Made by a program: the position numbers and the translations under genes. Shown here one piece after another: positions 17,067-24,247 of a stretch of DNA of 26,357 nucleotides. Below the pieces are notes generated by a model that worked only from the letters and a program-made list of their open reading frames with translations, did no database searches and was not told the DNA's origin. This DNA is from JAIOSM01 sp964565415 (GTDB lineage: Bacteria > Desulfobacterota > Desulfobacteria > Desulfobacterales > Desulfobacteraceae), in assembly GCA_964565415.1 (NCBI GenBank), contig CAZMEX010000044.1, forward strand, positions 1 through 26,357, in the 5' to 3' direction. The stretch's first letter is position 1. Each line of letters opens with the position of its first letter.

Positions 17067-17702
17067 ATGGTAACAACTATTGATTGTAGAGATATAGAAT
17101 GCCCAGCACCTGTTTTAAAGACAAAACAGGCAATTGAAAAAAGAGGCGTAACCGATATCAGAGTCATTGTTGATAATGATGCTGCTGTTGAAAATGTAAC
17201 AAGGTTTTTAAATTACATGGGGTTTGAAACTTTGGTTGAAGCCAAGGGCACAGAATCCATCATACAGGGGAAAAGCTGTGATAAAGCAGTTAAAAAAGAG
17301 GTAGATTATACTAAAGAAAAAAATAATCATTCCAGTGATGCAAGGAGCAGTTTTCAGCAAGATCAGCAGAAAATCATGGTAATGGTTGGAGCATCAGTTA
17401 TTGGCAGAGGCGATGACCAACTTGGAGAAAAACTTATGACCAATTTTCTCAAGACCCTTAAAGAAATGGGTAGAGATTTATGGCGCCTGGTTTTTGTAAA
17501 TAAAGGAGTCAGCCTTACCATAAAAGGTGCAGGCGTATTGCCAATACTGAAAGAACTTGAGGAAAACAAAACTCATATACTTGTTTGCGGAGCCTGTCTT
17601 ACCCATTTTGGTCTCATGGATAAAAAACAAGTTGGTGAAACCACAAATATGCTTGATATTGTCACATCAATGCAGCTTGCAGATAAGGTTATAAACCTTT
17701 GA
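17067..17702 (+). CDS. yedF: YedF-type sulfurtransferase-like protein (TusA plus DsrE-like)
   Basis: The 211-residue protein joins two domains. Residues 1-70 are a TusA/SirA fold with the CPxP motif (C12 in ECPAPVL), the sulfur-carrying Cys of that family. Residues about 107-211 are a DsrE/DsrF-like domain (KIMVMVGASVIGRGDDQLGE...) with a conserved Cys pair (C174, C177 in CGACLTHFG). A charged linker separates them. This is the architecture of YedF proteins associated with selenium metabolism, usually beside selA/selD or selenoprotein genes. None of those is visible in this window. A cytoplasmic sulfur or selenium relay role is expected from the family. It has its own promoter and an AGGAA ribosome site. 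Confidence 0.88.
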   Translation: MVTTIDCRDIECPAPVLKTKQAIEKRGVTDIRVIVDNDAAVENVTRFLNYMGFETLVEAKGTESIIQGKSCDKAVKKEVDYTKEKNNHSSDARSSFQQDQQKIMVMVGASVIGRGDDQLGEKLMTNFLKTLKEMGRDLWRLVFVNKGVSLTIKGAGVLPILKELEENKTHILVCGACLTHFGLMDKKQVGETTNMLDIVTSMQLADKVINL

Positions 17703-17720
17703 GCTCCTCGTGAAACCACT

Positions 17721-17745
17721 ATGGATTATGAGATCTATTTTTTTT
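17721..17745 (+). terminator. Weak possible terminator after yedF
   Basis: A six-base stem (17721-17726 with 17733-17738, one G-T pair) is followed by eight T residues. The stem is AT-rich and short, so termination would be inefficient. Confidence 0.3.
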
Positions 17746-17762
17746 AGAGTTATTTAAAAATT

Positions 17763-17792
17763 TTAGTAATTCTTAGTAAACCTTAGCAAATT
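17763..17792 (+). repeat. Three tandem 10-base direct repeats (TTAGYAAnnn)
   Basis: The units TTAGTAATTC, TTAGTAAACC and TTAGCAAATT follow each other without gaps. They share TTAG-Y-AA at a strict 10-base period, so equivalent positions lie on one face of the helix. This is seen directly; regulator binding is inferred. Confidence 0.6.
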
Positions 17793-17929
17793 AGAGATAA
17801 AATTTTACTCCGGGAGCAACACAACCAAAAAAAAGTGTACATATTGCATAATAACAAGATGTTAGGTAATATGTTGAAATTTCAGGCAAATGTATTGTTC
17901 CACACTAAAAATCCAATAAAACCAGTCTA

Positions 17930-17943
17930 TTAGCCATGGCTAA
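17930..17943. promoter_or_regulatory. Perfect 14-base palindrome TTAGCCATGGCTAA
   Basis: The sequence reads identically on both strands, about 120 bases before the receiver-domain gene. Its right half plus one base (TGGCTAAC) recurs at 18055-18062, overlapping the likely ribosome-binding region of that gene. A dimeric regulator operator is possible. Confidence 0.45.
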
Positions 17944-18064
17944 CCCAAGAATAATTTTCTAGCCAAATATGAAATATTCAATGTTGACTTCCCATAAGAT
18001 ATAAAATAAAAATATAAAAAGAAAAATTTATAAAAAATGATCCAACTATCAGGGTGGCTAACTT

Positions 18065-18445
18065 GTGAATACTCCAATAACTTCAAAAACAATTCTTGTA
18101 ATAGATGATGAACAGCCTATTTTAAATCTGCTGGCTAAAAGTTTAAGCAAAAACGGGTATGCTGTGGATTCTGCCAAAAGCGGAGAAAAAGGTATTGAAA
18201 AAATAGAGGCAAATAACTACAGCTTAATTTTTACCGACATGAAAATGCCGGGGTTATCAGGGAAACAGGTTCTTCAATATTTAAGATCAATTCAAAAAAA
18301 TGTAACACCCATAGTGGGTATGTCCGGGACACCATGGATGTTTGAACAATGTGATTTTGATGCAGTTCTAAAAAAGCCTTTTTCCATGGAAGAGCTGTTA
18401 ACAATAACCAGACAGCTTGTAAAACAGATAAAACCTGCAACATAA
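18065..18445 (+). CDS. Stand-alone response-regulator receiver domain protein
   Basis: The protein is 126 residues and consists of a CheY-like receiver only. The acidic pocket is D14/D15 in LVIDDE, the phosphorylation site is D58 in FTDMKMPG, and the signalling Ser lies in GMSGTP. The conserved Lys is in LKKPFS, followed by the final amphipathic helix. There is no DNA-binding or enzymatic output domain, so it must act by protein contact or as a phosphate relay. No histidine kinase is encoded in the window. The GTG start is preceded by a purine-rich AGGGTGG about ten bases upstream. It converges on the EamA gene with a 67-base gap. Confidence 0.88.
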   Translation: MNTPITSKTILVIDDEQPILNLLAKSLSKNGYAVDSAKSGEKGIEKIEANNYSLIFTDMKMPGLSGKQVLQYLRSIQKNVTPIVGMSGTPWMFEQCDFDAVLKKPFSMEELLTITRQLVKQIKPAT

Positions 18446-18512
18446 AAAATGCTAGGAATTCTCCCCTGCTTTTAATCTGATTTTTTCTTAAAATATGATT
18501 TAAGTTGTTCCT

Positions 18513-19394
18513 TTAGGAAAAGTCTGCCTTTTTTCTTAGAGCCATGAAGTTTCCTATTAAAACAAGTAAAAGACCCAGGACAGATTGTATATTCCACACA
18601 TAACCTTCAAACAAAGAGGAGATACCTAATGCTACAACCGGAACCAGCATTATGGCATAGGATGCTCTGTCAGCTCCGATTTCTCCAATCAAAGTCAGAT
18701 AACTTCCAAAAGCAAGAACAGAGCCGAAAACAGATAGATAAACAAGAGAAATCAAGTATGAGGTTGTAAAGAGGAAAGTAAAATCTTTTTTTAAAAACAG
18801 TGCAATTATCAGAAGGATAATTGCTCCATACATCATGGCATAAGCATTTGTCTGGATCACCGGCATTCCCGCTTTCTGATTTCTAGACGATAAAATATTT
18901 CCCAAGGATGCAATATAGACACTTGTAAAACTTAAAATCAGTCCAAAAAAAGCTTTGTCAGAAAAATCAAAGGATTTAATTTCAGGCATGAATATAAGGC
19001 AGATTCCAATGATTCCCACAAATGCTCCTGTGATCATTTGTGCTTTTATGGGTGTTTTTAAAAACAACGCTCCGTTAAAAATATTCATAAACACCAGGGA
19101 AGAGTACGTAACTGCTAAAAGAGCGCTTGTTACATAAACTTCAGCTATATAGACAAGCCAATAGCTCACAGAAAATAGAAACAATCCAAGAAGGGCAAAA
19201 TATCTATGCTCTTTAAATGAGAATTTCATTTTAAGACCCCTTGCATAACAAAAAATTATCAAAATCATTGCTGCAAGAACATATCTATAAAAGACTGAAA
19301 TTAAAGGGTCCACAAAACCAAGTTGAAACTTTATTGCAATCCATGTTGACCCCCAGATTGCAACGCTTACTACATACAAAAAAATATTTTTCAT
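18513..19394 (-). CDS. EamA/DMT-superfamily transporter
   Basis: The 293-residue protein has about ten membrane helices arranged as two EamA repeats. The first opens with VVSVAIWGSTWIAIKF (the WGxxW signature). The second has the VPVVALGISSLFEG segment before the final helix, typical of RhaT/YdcZ/EamA exporters of metabolites or amino acids. The substrate is not predictable. Its ATG overlaps the stop of the small upstream gene by four bases (ATGA), so it is translationally coupled. It is the last gene of the minus-strand run starting at the sirtuin gene. Confidence 0.88.
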   Translation of the reverse strand: MKNIFLYVVSVAIWGSTWIAIKFQLGFVDPLISVFYRYVLAAMILIIFCYARGLKMKFSFKEHRYFALLGLFLFSVSYWLVYIAEVYVTSALLAVTYSSLVFMNIFNGALFLKTPIKAQMITGAFVGIIGICLIFMPEIKSFDFSDKAFFGLILSFTSVYIASLGNILSSRNQKAGMPVIQTNAYAMMYGAIILLIIALFLKKDFTFLFTTSYLISLVYLSVFGSVLAFGSYLTLIGEIGADRASYAIMLVPVVALGISSLFEGYVWNIQSVLGLLLVLIGNFMALRKKADFS

Positions 19395-19552
19395 TCCATA
19401 TCCATTAATTTTTCAATCTCTTTAATCTGAGTTTTTAAGATCTCTTTCTCCTCTTTGCTCAAATCAGGTGAGGTTAATCTTTGCTGAAGGCTTAAAAGGA
19501 TCATCTCCTGCCTGTATTCGTTGCAGGTATATTGATTGTTAGAAGAGTTCAT
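19391..19552 (-). CDS. Small 53-residue protein overlapping both neighbours
   Basis: A short gene fills the gap between the RNA methyltransferase and EamA genes. It starts with ATG at 19552, inside the last 14 bases of the methyltransferase gene, with a GGAAGG ribosome site at 19563-19568. Its TGA overlaps the EamA ATG. The peptide is charged and helical, with one Cys near the N-terminus (NNQYTCNEYRQEMILL) and an acidic/basic C-terminal helix (SKEEKEILKTQIKEIEKL). There is no signal or membrane segment. The perfect fit between neighbours, with overlaps on both sides and a ribosome site, argues that it is real. I recall similar short helical proteins in related bacteria but cannot confirm the family. 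Confidence 0.65.
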   Translation of the reverse strand: MNSSNNQYTCNEYRQEMILLSLQQRLTSPDLSKEEKEILKTQIKEIEKLMDME

Positions 19553-20747
19553 ATTTTACAAGCCTTCCATCAAGCTGACCTAACTTCAATATCTTTTTCC
19601 ATGTTGATTTTAAGCCCATGCTCTTTATATATTTTGTATCACCAAAATATATATAAGCACTTGAGCCTTTACATTTCTGCTTTAAAAAATCGCCAAGGCT
19701 TTTATAAAAGCTGTCAAGGTTTTGATCTTTTAACAATCTTATGCCATAGGGAGGGTTTATAACAATGATTGCATCCTTTATGGATTCAATATCCTCAAAT
19801 TTTTTCTGTACTACTTCTACATTATTCCCATAATGAATGCCAAAAAGGTTTGTTTTAGCAGAACTCACTGCAGCTTCTGATATATCGCTGCCTGATATCA
19901 TACCCTTTTTTGTCTTTTTTATTCGTGAATCAGCCTCTTCTTTAACTTTTGTCCATAAGGATTCATTAAAATCAGGCAGGGTTTTAAACCCAAATTTTTT
20001 CCTGAATATTCCATTGGGAATGTTGCTTGACAACATGAGTGCCTCGCACAACAGTGTGCCTGAGCCGCACATAGGGTCAAAGAGAGCAGGGCTGCCATCA
20101 CTTCCATCAAACCCTGAATATTTAATAATCGCAGCTGCAATAATCTCCTGCATGGGTGCCATAACAGACTTTTCCCTGTATCCTCTTTTATGGAGTGCAC
20201 CTGAGCCTGCATCAACACTTAAGGTTGCCATATCTTTTCTAATGTGGAGATTTATTATGAAATCAGGATTGTCTTTATCAACATCAGGTCGTCTGCCTGT
20301 CATATCTCTAAAATAATCTGCAATGGCATCCTTTACTCTCAAAGCAGCATATTGCGAGTGGGAAACATTGCTGTCAGACACATTGCTGACAATGGCAAAG
20401 GTATTTTTTCTAGAGATAAAATCAATCCATTTAATGCTTTTGCTGTTTTTATAAATTGAAGAGTTGTCAGGACAGGCAAAGGTTTTAATCGGTACAAGAA
20501 CCCTTGAGATCATTCTTGTTAAATAGACAATCTTATAAAAATTTTCCTGGGATGCTTTAAACTTGATGCCACGGTATTCAGGCTCAATATCCCTTGCTCC
20601 CAATTCCTTTAACTCTTCTACAGCAAGTTTCTTAACACTCTCAGAAACCTGGGCAAAATAGGTCAGATCTTTTTCATAATCATACACAAGGGCATTTTCC
20701 CTTCTCTCTTTGCCCCGACCTTTCTGGAGAATTGATTTTGGTTTCAT
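19539..20747 (-). CDS. THUMP/UPF0020 RNA methyltransferase (RlmL-like N-half)
   Basis: The 402-residue enzyme has an N-terminal ferredoxin-like/THUMP part (about 28-190) and a Rossmann methyltransferase domain. The domain shows the SAM-binding FDPMCGSGTLLCEA (223-236), an acidic motif in ISGSDIS, and the catalytic NPPYG (331-335) of N2-guanine methyltransferases. The architecture equals the N-terminal half of E. coli RlmL (m2G2445 of 23S rRNA) and its stand-alone homologs, without the RlmK half. About 25 basic residues precede the usual start of the family; an internal start is possible. The gene begins directly after the stop of the DUF4438 gene, with no spacing. Confidence 0.85.
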   Translation of the reverse strand: MKPKSILQKGRGKERRENALVYDYEKDLTYFAQVSESVKKLAVEELKELGARDIEPEYRGIKFKASQENFYKIVYLTRMISRVLVPIKTFACPDNSSIYKNSKSIKWIDFISRKNTFAIVSNVSDSNVSHSQYAALRVKDAIADYFRDMTGRRPDVDKDNPDFIINLHIRKDMATLSVDAGSGALHKRGYREKSVMAPMQEIIAAAIIKYSGFDGSDGSPALFDPMCGSGTLLCEALMLSSNIPNGIFRKKFGFKTLPDFNESLWTKVKEEADSRIKKTKKGMISGSDISEAAVSSAKTNLFGIHYGNNVEVVQKKFEDIESIKDAIIVINPPYGIRLLKDQNLDSFYKSLGDFLKQKCKGSSAYIYFGDTKYIKSMGLKSTWKKILKLGQLDGRLVKYELF

Positions 20748-21632
20748 CTATAAATAAGATCCTATTTTTAGAATATCTGCTATGCTTGACTGCCTGTCTT
20801 TAAAAGGTTTAATCAAAGAAGAGTGACAGGTCATTATGGTTGCAATGCCAGGACCATGCCCTGCAAGCTTACAATCGCTGTGAACCACTATTCCGACACT
20901 TACAGCATCTTTTACATAGGCTCTGCCATAGGAGTTATCATGATCCATCAAAGCTACGAAATCTCCAAATCTCAAATCATCAAGACCATACTTTTTTACA
21001 GTCTCAGGGTCGCTTGTCATCACATCATAATCTCCGGCACCAACATGCATTGCCCCAACACCTGAACCCATACAAACAGCCGGCACCATTGTTGTCACAC
21101 CAACTTCAAGCTTACCATCACCTGTCTCCTTAATATTTAACTTTTTTAAAAGTTCAGGATCAAGATTAAACAATTTTATTTCCGGGTAATCAAGAAGCTT
21201 GAGACCCTGACCCTTTGCCCTTATCCGGATTTTATCTTCATAGCTCAAGTTTTCAAGTACATCATCATCAAAGTCAACAATAATATGCTCAGATCCACCA
21301 TGGTGACCTATTACTACTCCCATGGCACCTTTTGCCTCCCCGGACATAACTTTAGCTTCATTTCCTACACAGGAGTAAAGTTGAAGAGTATCATTGGGAA
21401 AATCCATGGGTTTTTTTGCATTGGCTGAACAGCTTACACCTGGTTCAATATGGTCTCCTGCAAGCCCAAAGGCAGAGTCCCCAACTTTAACATTTAAGGT
21501 TATCCCACCAATTGAAGGCAATAAAAAAGGCTCTCCCTTATGGTCAACTTTCCAGCCGCGCCTGGTTTTAGGAGGACCTGGTTTACACTCCATAAAAAAT
21601 TCTATCACCTTATTTTCATTTGTTTTCAGCAT
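20748..21632 (-). CDS. DUF4438-family protein
   Basis: This 294-residue protein matches, as far as I can judge from memory, the DUF4438 family known from a Thermotoga structure. It has the conserved GDSAFGLAGDHIEPGVS region near residue 50, a glycine-rich GAMGVVIGHHGGSEH segment, and a second half with MGSGVGAMHVGAGDYD and VVHSDCKLAGHGPG. No enzymatic function is established for the family. The His- and Asp-rich conserved loops would suit a metal or ligand site. A GGAGG ribosome site precedes the ATG. Its stop directly abuts the start of the RNA methyltransferase gene, so both are probably made from one message. Confidence 0.72.
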   Translation of the reverse strand: MLKTNENKVIEFFMECKPGPPKTRRGWKVDHKGEPFLLPSIGGITLNVKVGDSAFGLAGDHIEPGVSCSANAKKPMDFPNDTLQLYSCVGNEAKVMSGEAKGAMGVVIGHHGGSEHIIVDFDDDVLENLSYEDKIRIRAKGQGLKLLDYPEIKLFNLDPELLKKLNIKETGDGKLEVGVTTMVPAVCMGSGVGAMHVGAGDYDVMTSDPETVKKYGLDDLRFGDFVALMDHDNSYGRAYVKDAVSVGIVVHSDCKLAGHGPGIATIMTCHSSLIKPFKDRQSSIADILKIGSYL

Positions 21633-21672
21633 ATTAACCTCCAGAAAATCTTCTAAAATAATTTTTAAGTCT

Positions 21673-22815
21673 CTACTCTTTAAGTTTTAAAAGAAAGGGC
21701 AATGCTGCAAAGCCAATTACCCCGCAAGTTATGTATGTATATTCAAGCCCGATAATATCACCAAAAAATCCTACAACTGTTATGATTATCCCCCTGGAAA
21801 AAAAAGCCACCATCATGAAAAGCCCGTTGGCAGAAGCAGGATTTCCCTTGGCATTTTCCTGAATAATGGTGAGTAAAACAGGGGTCACAGCAATAATTGT
21901 AAAGCCTGATACAGCGAGCATTACAACCTGGACAAAGCCACTTGTCAGCACAAATGCAATCATGCCTAAAGGTGCAATTAAAAGAGCAATAAAGAGAACT
22001 TTTTTCCTCCCCAGAAGATCACTTAAAGTGCCTGAGCATAATACTCCTGCAATTCCAAATGTTTCATAAAGAGCAAGCCCTGCACCGGCAAGATAAATAT
22101 TTCCTGTTTGGTGTTTGATAAAAACCGGCAGAAAGATACCCATGGATGTATGCATAAAGGATCTTGTAATAATTATTCCTGAAACCGGAAAAAGAATATG
22201 TTTTATCTCTTTAAATACTGAAAAAATGGTAACTTTCTTATCTTTTTTTTCTCTTTTTTCTATAGGTGGCAAAGTAAAATATAATAGTATTGAAGTGAAT
22301 ATTGCAAGTAAAGCCACAGGATAAAAAGTTTCAAGGCTTAACAGAGAAATCAGACCAACTGCTATTACAGGACCCAACGCTCGCGCCGACTCGCCACCAG
22401 TCATATAAAGACTCATGCCCCGCCCTTTTTTTGACCCGGATGCCTGGGCAATAAGAACAGGAGTTGGGACATGGTACAGTGCAACACTTGTTCCTGCTAC
22501 AAACAGTAAAACAAGGAGCATATAATATGAGCTTGTAACCCCTATCAGACACATGGGAATTGCTGTCATGGAAGGTGCAAGAACAACAATCCATCGCTCA
22601 AGTCTTTTCCTGTCCACAAATACTCCCATCACAGGGTTTAACACAGATGGAAGCTGGAGCATTGTTGACAACATACCTGCCTGGCCAAGGGAGAGAGATA
22701 ACTTTTCAATAATTAAAGGAAGCAGCGGAGGAAAAATAGAGGTATAAATATCATGTACAAAATGAGAAAAAGAGAGTACTGCGACATTAAAAGTGTGAAA
22801 TGTTTTATCTTTCAT
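21673..22815 (-). CDS. MFS transporter (Fsr-like subgroup)
   Basis: The 380-residue protein has about 12 membrane helices in two halves with a basic central loop (PPIEKREKKDKKV, about 205-217). The opening HFVHDIYTSIFPPLLPLIIEKL and GMLSTMLQLPSVLNPVMGVFVDR fit the fosmidomycin-resistance-like branch of the major facilitator family, with the family's loop 2-3 motif reduced to GVFVDRKRLER. The second half carries a clearer copy of the motif (GTLSDLLGRKKVL). It is probably a drug or metabolite exporter; the substrate is unknown. It lies 39 bases after the sirtuin gene and 40 before the DUF4438 gene on the same strand. Confidence 0.85.
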   Translation of the reverse strand: MKDKTFHTFNVAVLSFSHFVHDIYTSIFPPLLPLIIEKLSLSLGQAGMLSTMLQLPSVLNPVMGVFVDRKRLERWIVVLAPSMTAIPMCLIGVTSSYYMLLVLLFVAGTSVALYHVPTPVLIAQASGSKKGRGMSLYMTGGESARALGPVIAVGLISLLSLETFYPVALLAIFTSILLYFTLPPIEKREKKDKKVTIFSVFKEIKHILFPVSGIIITRSFMHTSMGIFLPVFIKHQTGNIYLAGAGLALYETFGIAGVLCSGTLSDLLGRKKVLFIALLIAPLGMIAFVLTSGFVQVVMLAVSGFTIIAVTPVLLTIIQENAKGNPASANGLFMMVAFFSRGIIITVVGFFGDIIGLEYTYITCGVIGFAALPFLLKLKE

Positions 22816-22854
22816 TATATAGTTACTCTTAGGATATTCAATTAAATTTATGGG

Positions 22855-23610
22855 CTAATCCCTTGATGGTTTAATCCCTTGCAATATCTTAGAAAAAACC
22901 TCGGAAACACTGATATTTATCACAATATCAGCAATGGAATCCATAGGTGTCGGGTCAATATTAATTATAGCAAGCTTTGAACCATGATTTTTTGCAATCA
23001 AAGGCAGAGAAGCTGCCGGCTGGACAACAAGAGAGCTGCCCGCAGCAATAAAAAGGTCACATTGAGAAGAGTCTTTTTCAGCTTTGTTTAAAACTTTCGG
23101 GTCTAAAGTTTCACCAAAAAAAACCACCTGTGGTCTAATCAAACTGCCGCATTCACTGCATTGGGGGGGCAGATTTTTTTCTAAAAGTTTATTTGTCTTA
23201 TCAAAGCTGAACTCTTTTTTACACTTAAGACATGAAAACATTCTGGTGTTTCCATGGAGTTCCAATATATTTTTTGATCCTGCCTCTTTGTGCAGACCAT
23301 CAATATTCTGGGTTATCACAGATTTGATTTTACCCAAAGTTTCTAATTTTGCAATACTTTGGTGGGCGAGATTTGGTTTTGCAGCACTTAGCACCGGAGA
23401 TCTTACATCTTTAAAAAAATTCCAGTAGTATGATGGGTCCTTGTGAAAATGGTTAATGTTTGCATATTTATCCGGGTCGTATTTTTCCCAATATCCACCC
23501 TGTCCTCTATAGGTTGGGATACCACTTTCCGCAGACACTCCAGCACCGCTGAATAAAACAATATCAGAAGATTCATTAACCCATTTACTCAATTTAGCTA
23601 TCAGATCCAT
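22855..23610 (-). CDS. cobB: Sir2-family NAD-dependent protein deacylase (CobB-like)
   Basis: The chosen product has 251 residues. It contains all sirtuin landmarks: GAGVSAESGIPTYRG (22-36), TQNIDGLH (100-107), the catalytic His H119 in ELHGN, a Cys4 zinc ribbon (C127, C130, C151, C154), VVFFGETL, and the GSSLVVQPAASLP nucleotide-binding loop. It removes acyl groups from protein lysines using NAD. A start 16 codons upstream at 23658 is possible, but the extra residues are hydrophobic and unlike other sirtuins, so the ATG at 23610 is preferred. It is the first gene of the minus-strand run and follows a long non-coding stretch. Confidence 0.92.
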   Translation of the reverse strand: MDLIAKLSKWVNESSDIVLFSGAGVSAESGIPTYRGQGGYWEKYDPDKYANINHFHKDPSYYWNFFKDVRSPVLSAAKPNLAHQSIAKLETLGKIKSVITQNIDGLHKEAGSKNILELHGNTRMFSCLKCKKEFSFDKTNKLLEKNLPPQCSECGSLIRPQVVFFGETLDPKVLNKAEKDSSQCDLFIAAGSSLVVQPAASLPLIAKNHGSKLAIINIDPTPMDSIADIVINISVSEVFSKILQGIKPSRD

Positions 23611-23717
23611 ACTCTGTTTATATGATAAAAACACAAAATAAGAAAGGAAAACCATCAATATATTGGATTAATAACCCGTTGCGGTCAGATTACCTTGTGC
23701 GTGTTGAAATGAAAATT

Positions 23718-23819
23718 TTACACAACGTCTAAGCTAACTTCCGCTAACAGAAAAAACTCGCCAAAAACAGGCTCAAACAGTTTTCTGTCTTAACGCTGCA
23801 GTCAGCTAAGACTTTGTAA
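23718..23819. repeat. Imperfect inverted repeat, arms about 40 bases, loop about 20
   Basis: The left arm (23718 to about 23758) and the reverse complement of the right arm (about 23779-23819) align over about 40 bases. Shared blocks include TTACA, GTCT-n-AGCT-n-ACT, TAA and CAGAAAA, broken by single mismatches and one- or two-base bulges. As single-stranded DNA or RNA it would form a long bulged hairpin. No T run follows on either strand, so it is not a simple terminator. Confidence 0.6.
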
Positions 23820-23926
23820 TAAAAAATTCAAAAACCAACACACCCAAGGCAACCTGCCCTCCACTGGATATTGAACATGATATGAAAATTCACCCAATTA
23901 CAAAGCATTTTCAGGGATAGCACAAA

Positions 23927-23967
23927 AATAAATCTTATTAAAAATTATAGACCTGATAAGATTTATT
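23927..23967. repeat. Perfect 12-base inverted repeat
   Basis: AATAAATCTTAT (23927-23938) pairs exactly with ATAAGATTTATT (23956-23967) around a 17-base loop. Both arms are AT-only except one C/G pair. No T run follows. Confidence 0.5.
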
Positions 23968-23993
23968 ATGCTATGTGTAGTTGAACAAGATTG

Positions 23994-24030
23994 CTAATAA
24001 TATCTAGTATAATGGTGACACTATTATTAG
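23994..24030. repeat. Perfect 9-base inverted repeat with nested TAGT/ACTA pair
   Basis: CTAATAATA (23994-24002) pairs with TATTATTAG (24022-24030). It lies only 26 bases from the preceding inverted repeat. Confidence 0.45.
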
Positions 24031-24175
24031 AGTACTGGGAATGTTCAGTTGTTGACGATGCTACACCAATGCCAGCAATAGTTAAAATGGAAATGCCAAA
24101 TTCTGAACCGAAATCAGAAAGTATAAAGTTTCATAATAAATGAAAAGAAGACTGGAAAAATATTTCTAAATAGAT

Positions 24176-24204
24176 TTGACTTTATATGGTTCGTTGTATA
24201 TATT
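24176..24204 (+). promoter_or_regulatory. Promoter of the ATPase-RloB defence pair
   Basis: TTGACT (24176-24181) and TATATT (24199-24204), each five of six consensus bases, are separated by the ideal 17 bases. Transcription would begin near 24211, leaving a leader of about 37 bases. Confidence 0.65.
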
Positions 24205-24237
24205 TGCATATTATTTGCAAATATTAATGCTTAAGCA
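24201..24237 (+). promoter_or_regulatory. Two palindromes in the leader of the defence pair (possible operators)
   Basis: A perfect 12-base palindrome TATTTGCAAATA lies at 24212-24223, and its left half (TATTTGCA) is repeated exactly 11 bases earlier at 24201-24208, overlapping the -10 box. A second perfect palindrome, TGCTTAAGCA, is at 24228-24237, next to the ribosome site (AGG at 24237-24239). Together they cover the expected start of transcription up to the ribosome site. Repressor binding is inferred; no regulator gene is present in the pair. Confidence 0.5.
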
Positions 24238-24247
24238 GGTTTGAATT

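Larger units (their letters stand above)
17703..18064 (+). other. 362-base intergenic region with ordered short repeats
   Basis: No gene is credible in this gap between yedF and the receiver-domain protein. It contains three tandem 10-base repeats (17763-17792), a perfect 14-base palindrome (17930-17943), a second TGGCTAAC copy at 18055-18062 just before the GTG start, and a TTGACT at 17984-17989 that could be a -35 box without a convincing -10. The spacing suggests protein-binding sites rather than random DNA. Confidence 0.5.
23611..24247. other. Long intergenic region with inverted repeats, before the defence genes
   Basis: About 640 bases separate the divergent sirtuin and ATPase genes, far more than anywhere else in the window. 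I see no gene of normal size. The only plus-strand frame of note is 43 codons (24012-24143), starting inside an inverted repeat and without a good ribosome site. The region contains an imperfect palindrome of about 100 bases, two shorter perfect inverted repeats, and the promoter of the ATPase gene. It probably marks the edge of acquired DNA. Confidence 0.6.

Noticed and set aside
18446..18512. Bidirectional terminator between the receiver protein and EamA genes
   Set aside because: There is only a six-base AT stem, and neither strand has a T run directly after it.
23611..23658. Longer sirtuin start at 23658
   Set aside because: The added residues are hydrophobic and unlike sirtuin N-termini. 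The ATG at 23610 starts at the family's usual point.
23718..23819. Integron attC site
   Set aside because: The size and bulged hairpin shape fit, and GTCTAAG/CTAAGAC resemble core boxes. The essential RYYYAAC and GTTRRRY sequences are not present and no integrase or cassette array is seen.
24012..24143. 43-codon plus-strand frame before the ATPase gene
   Set aside because: It starts inside an inverted repeat, lacks a ribosome site and resembles no family I know.
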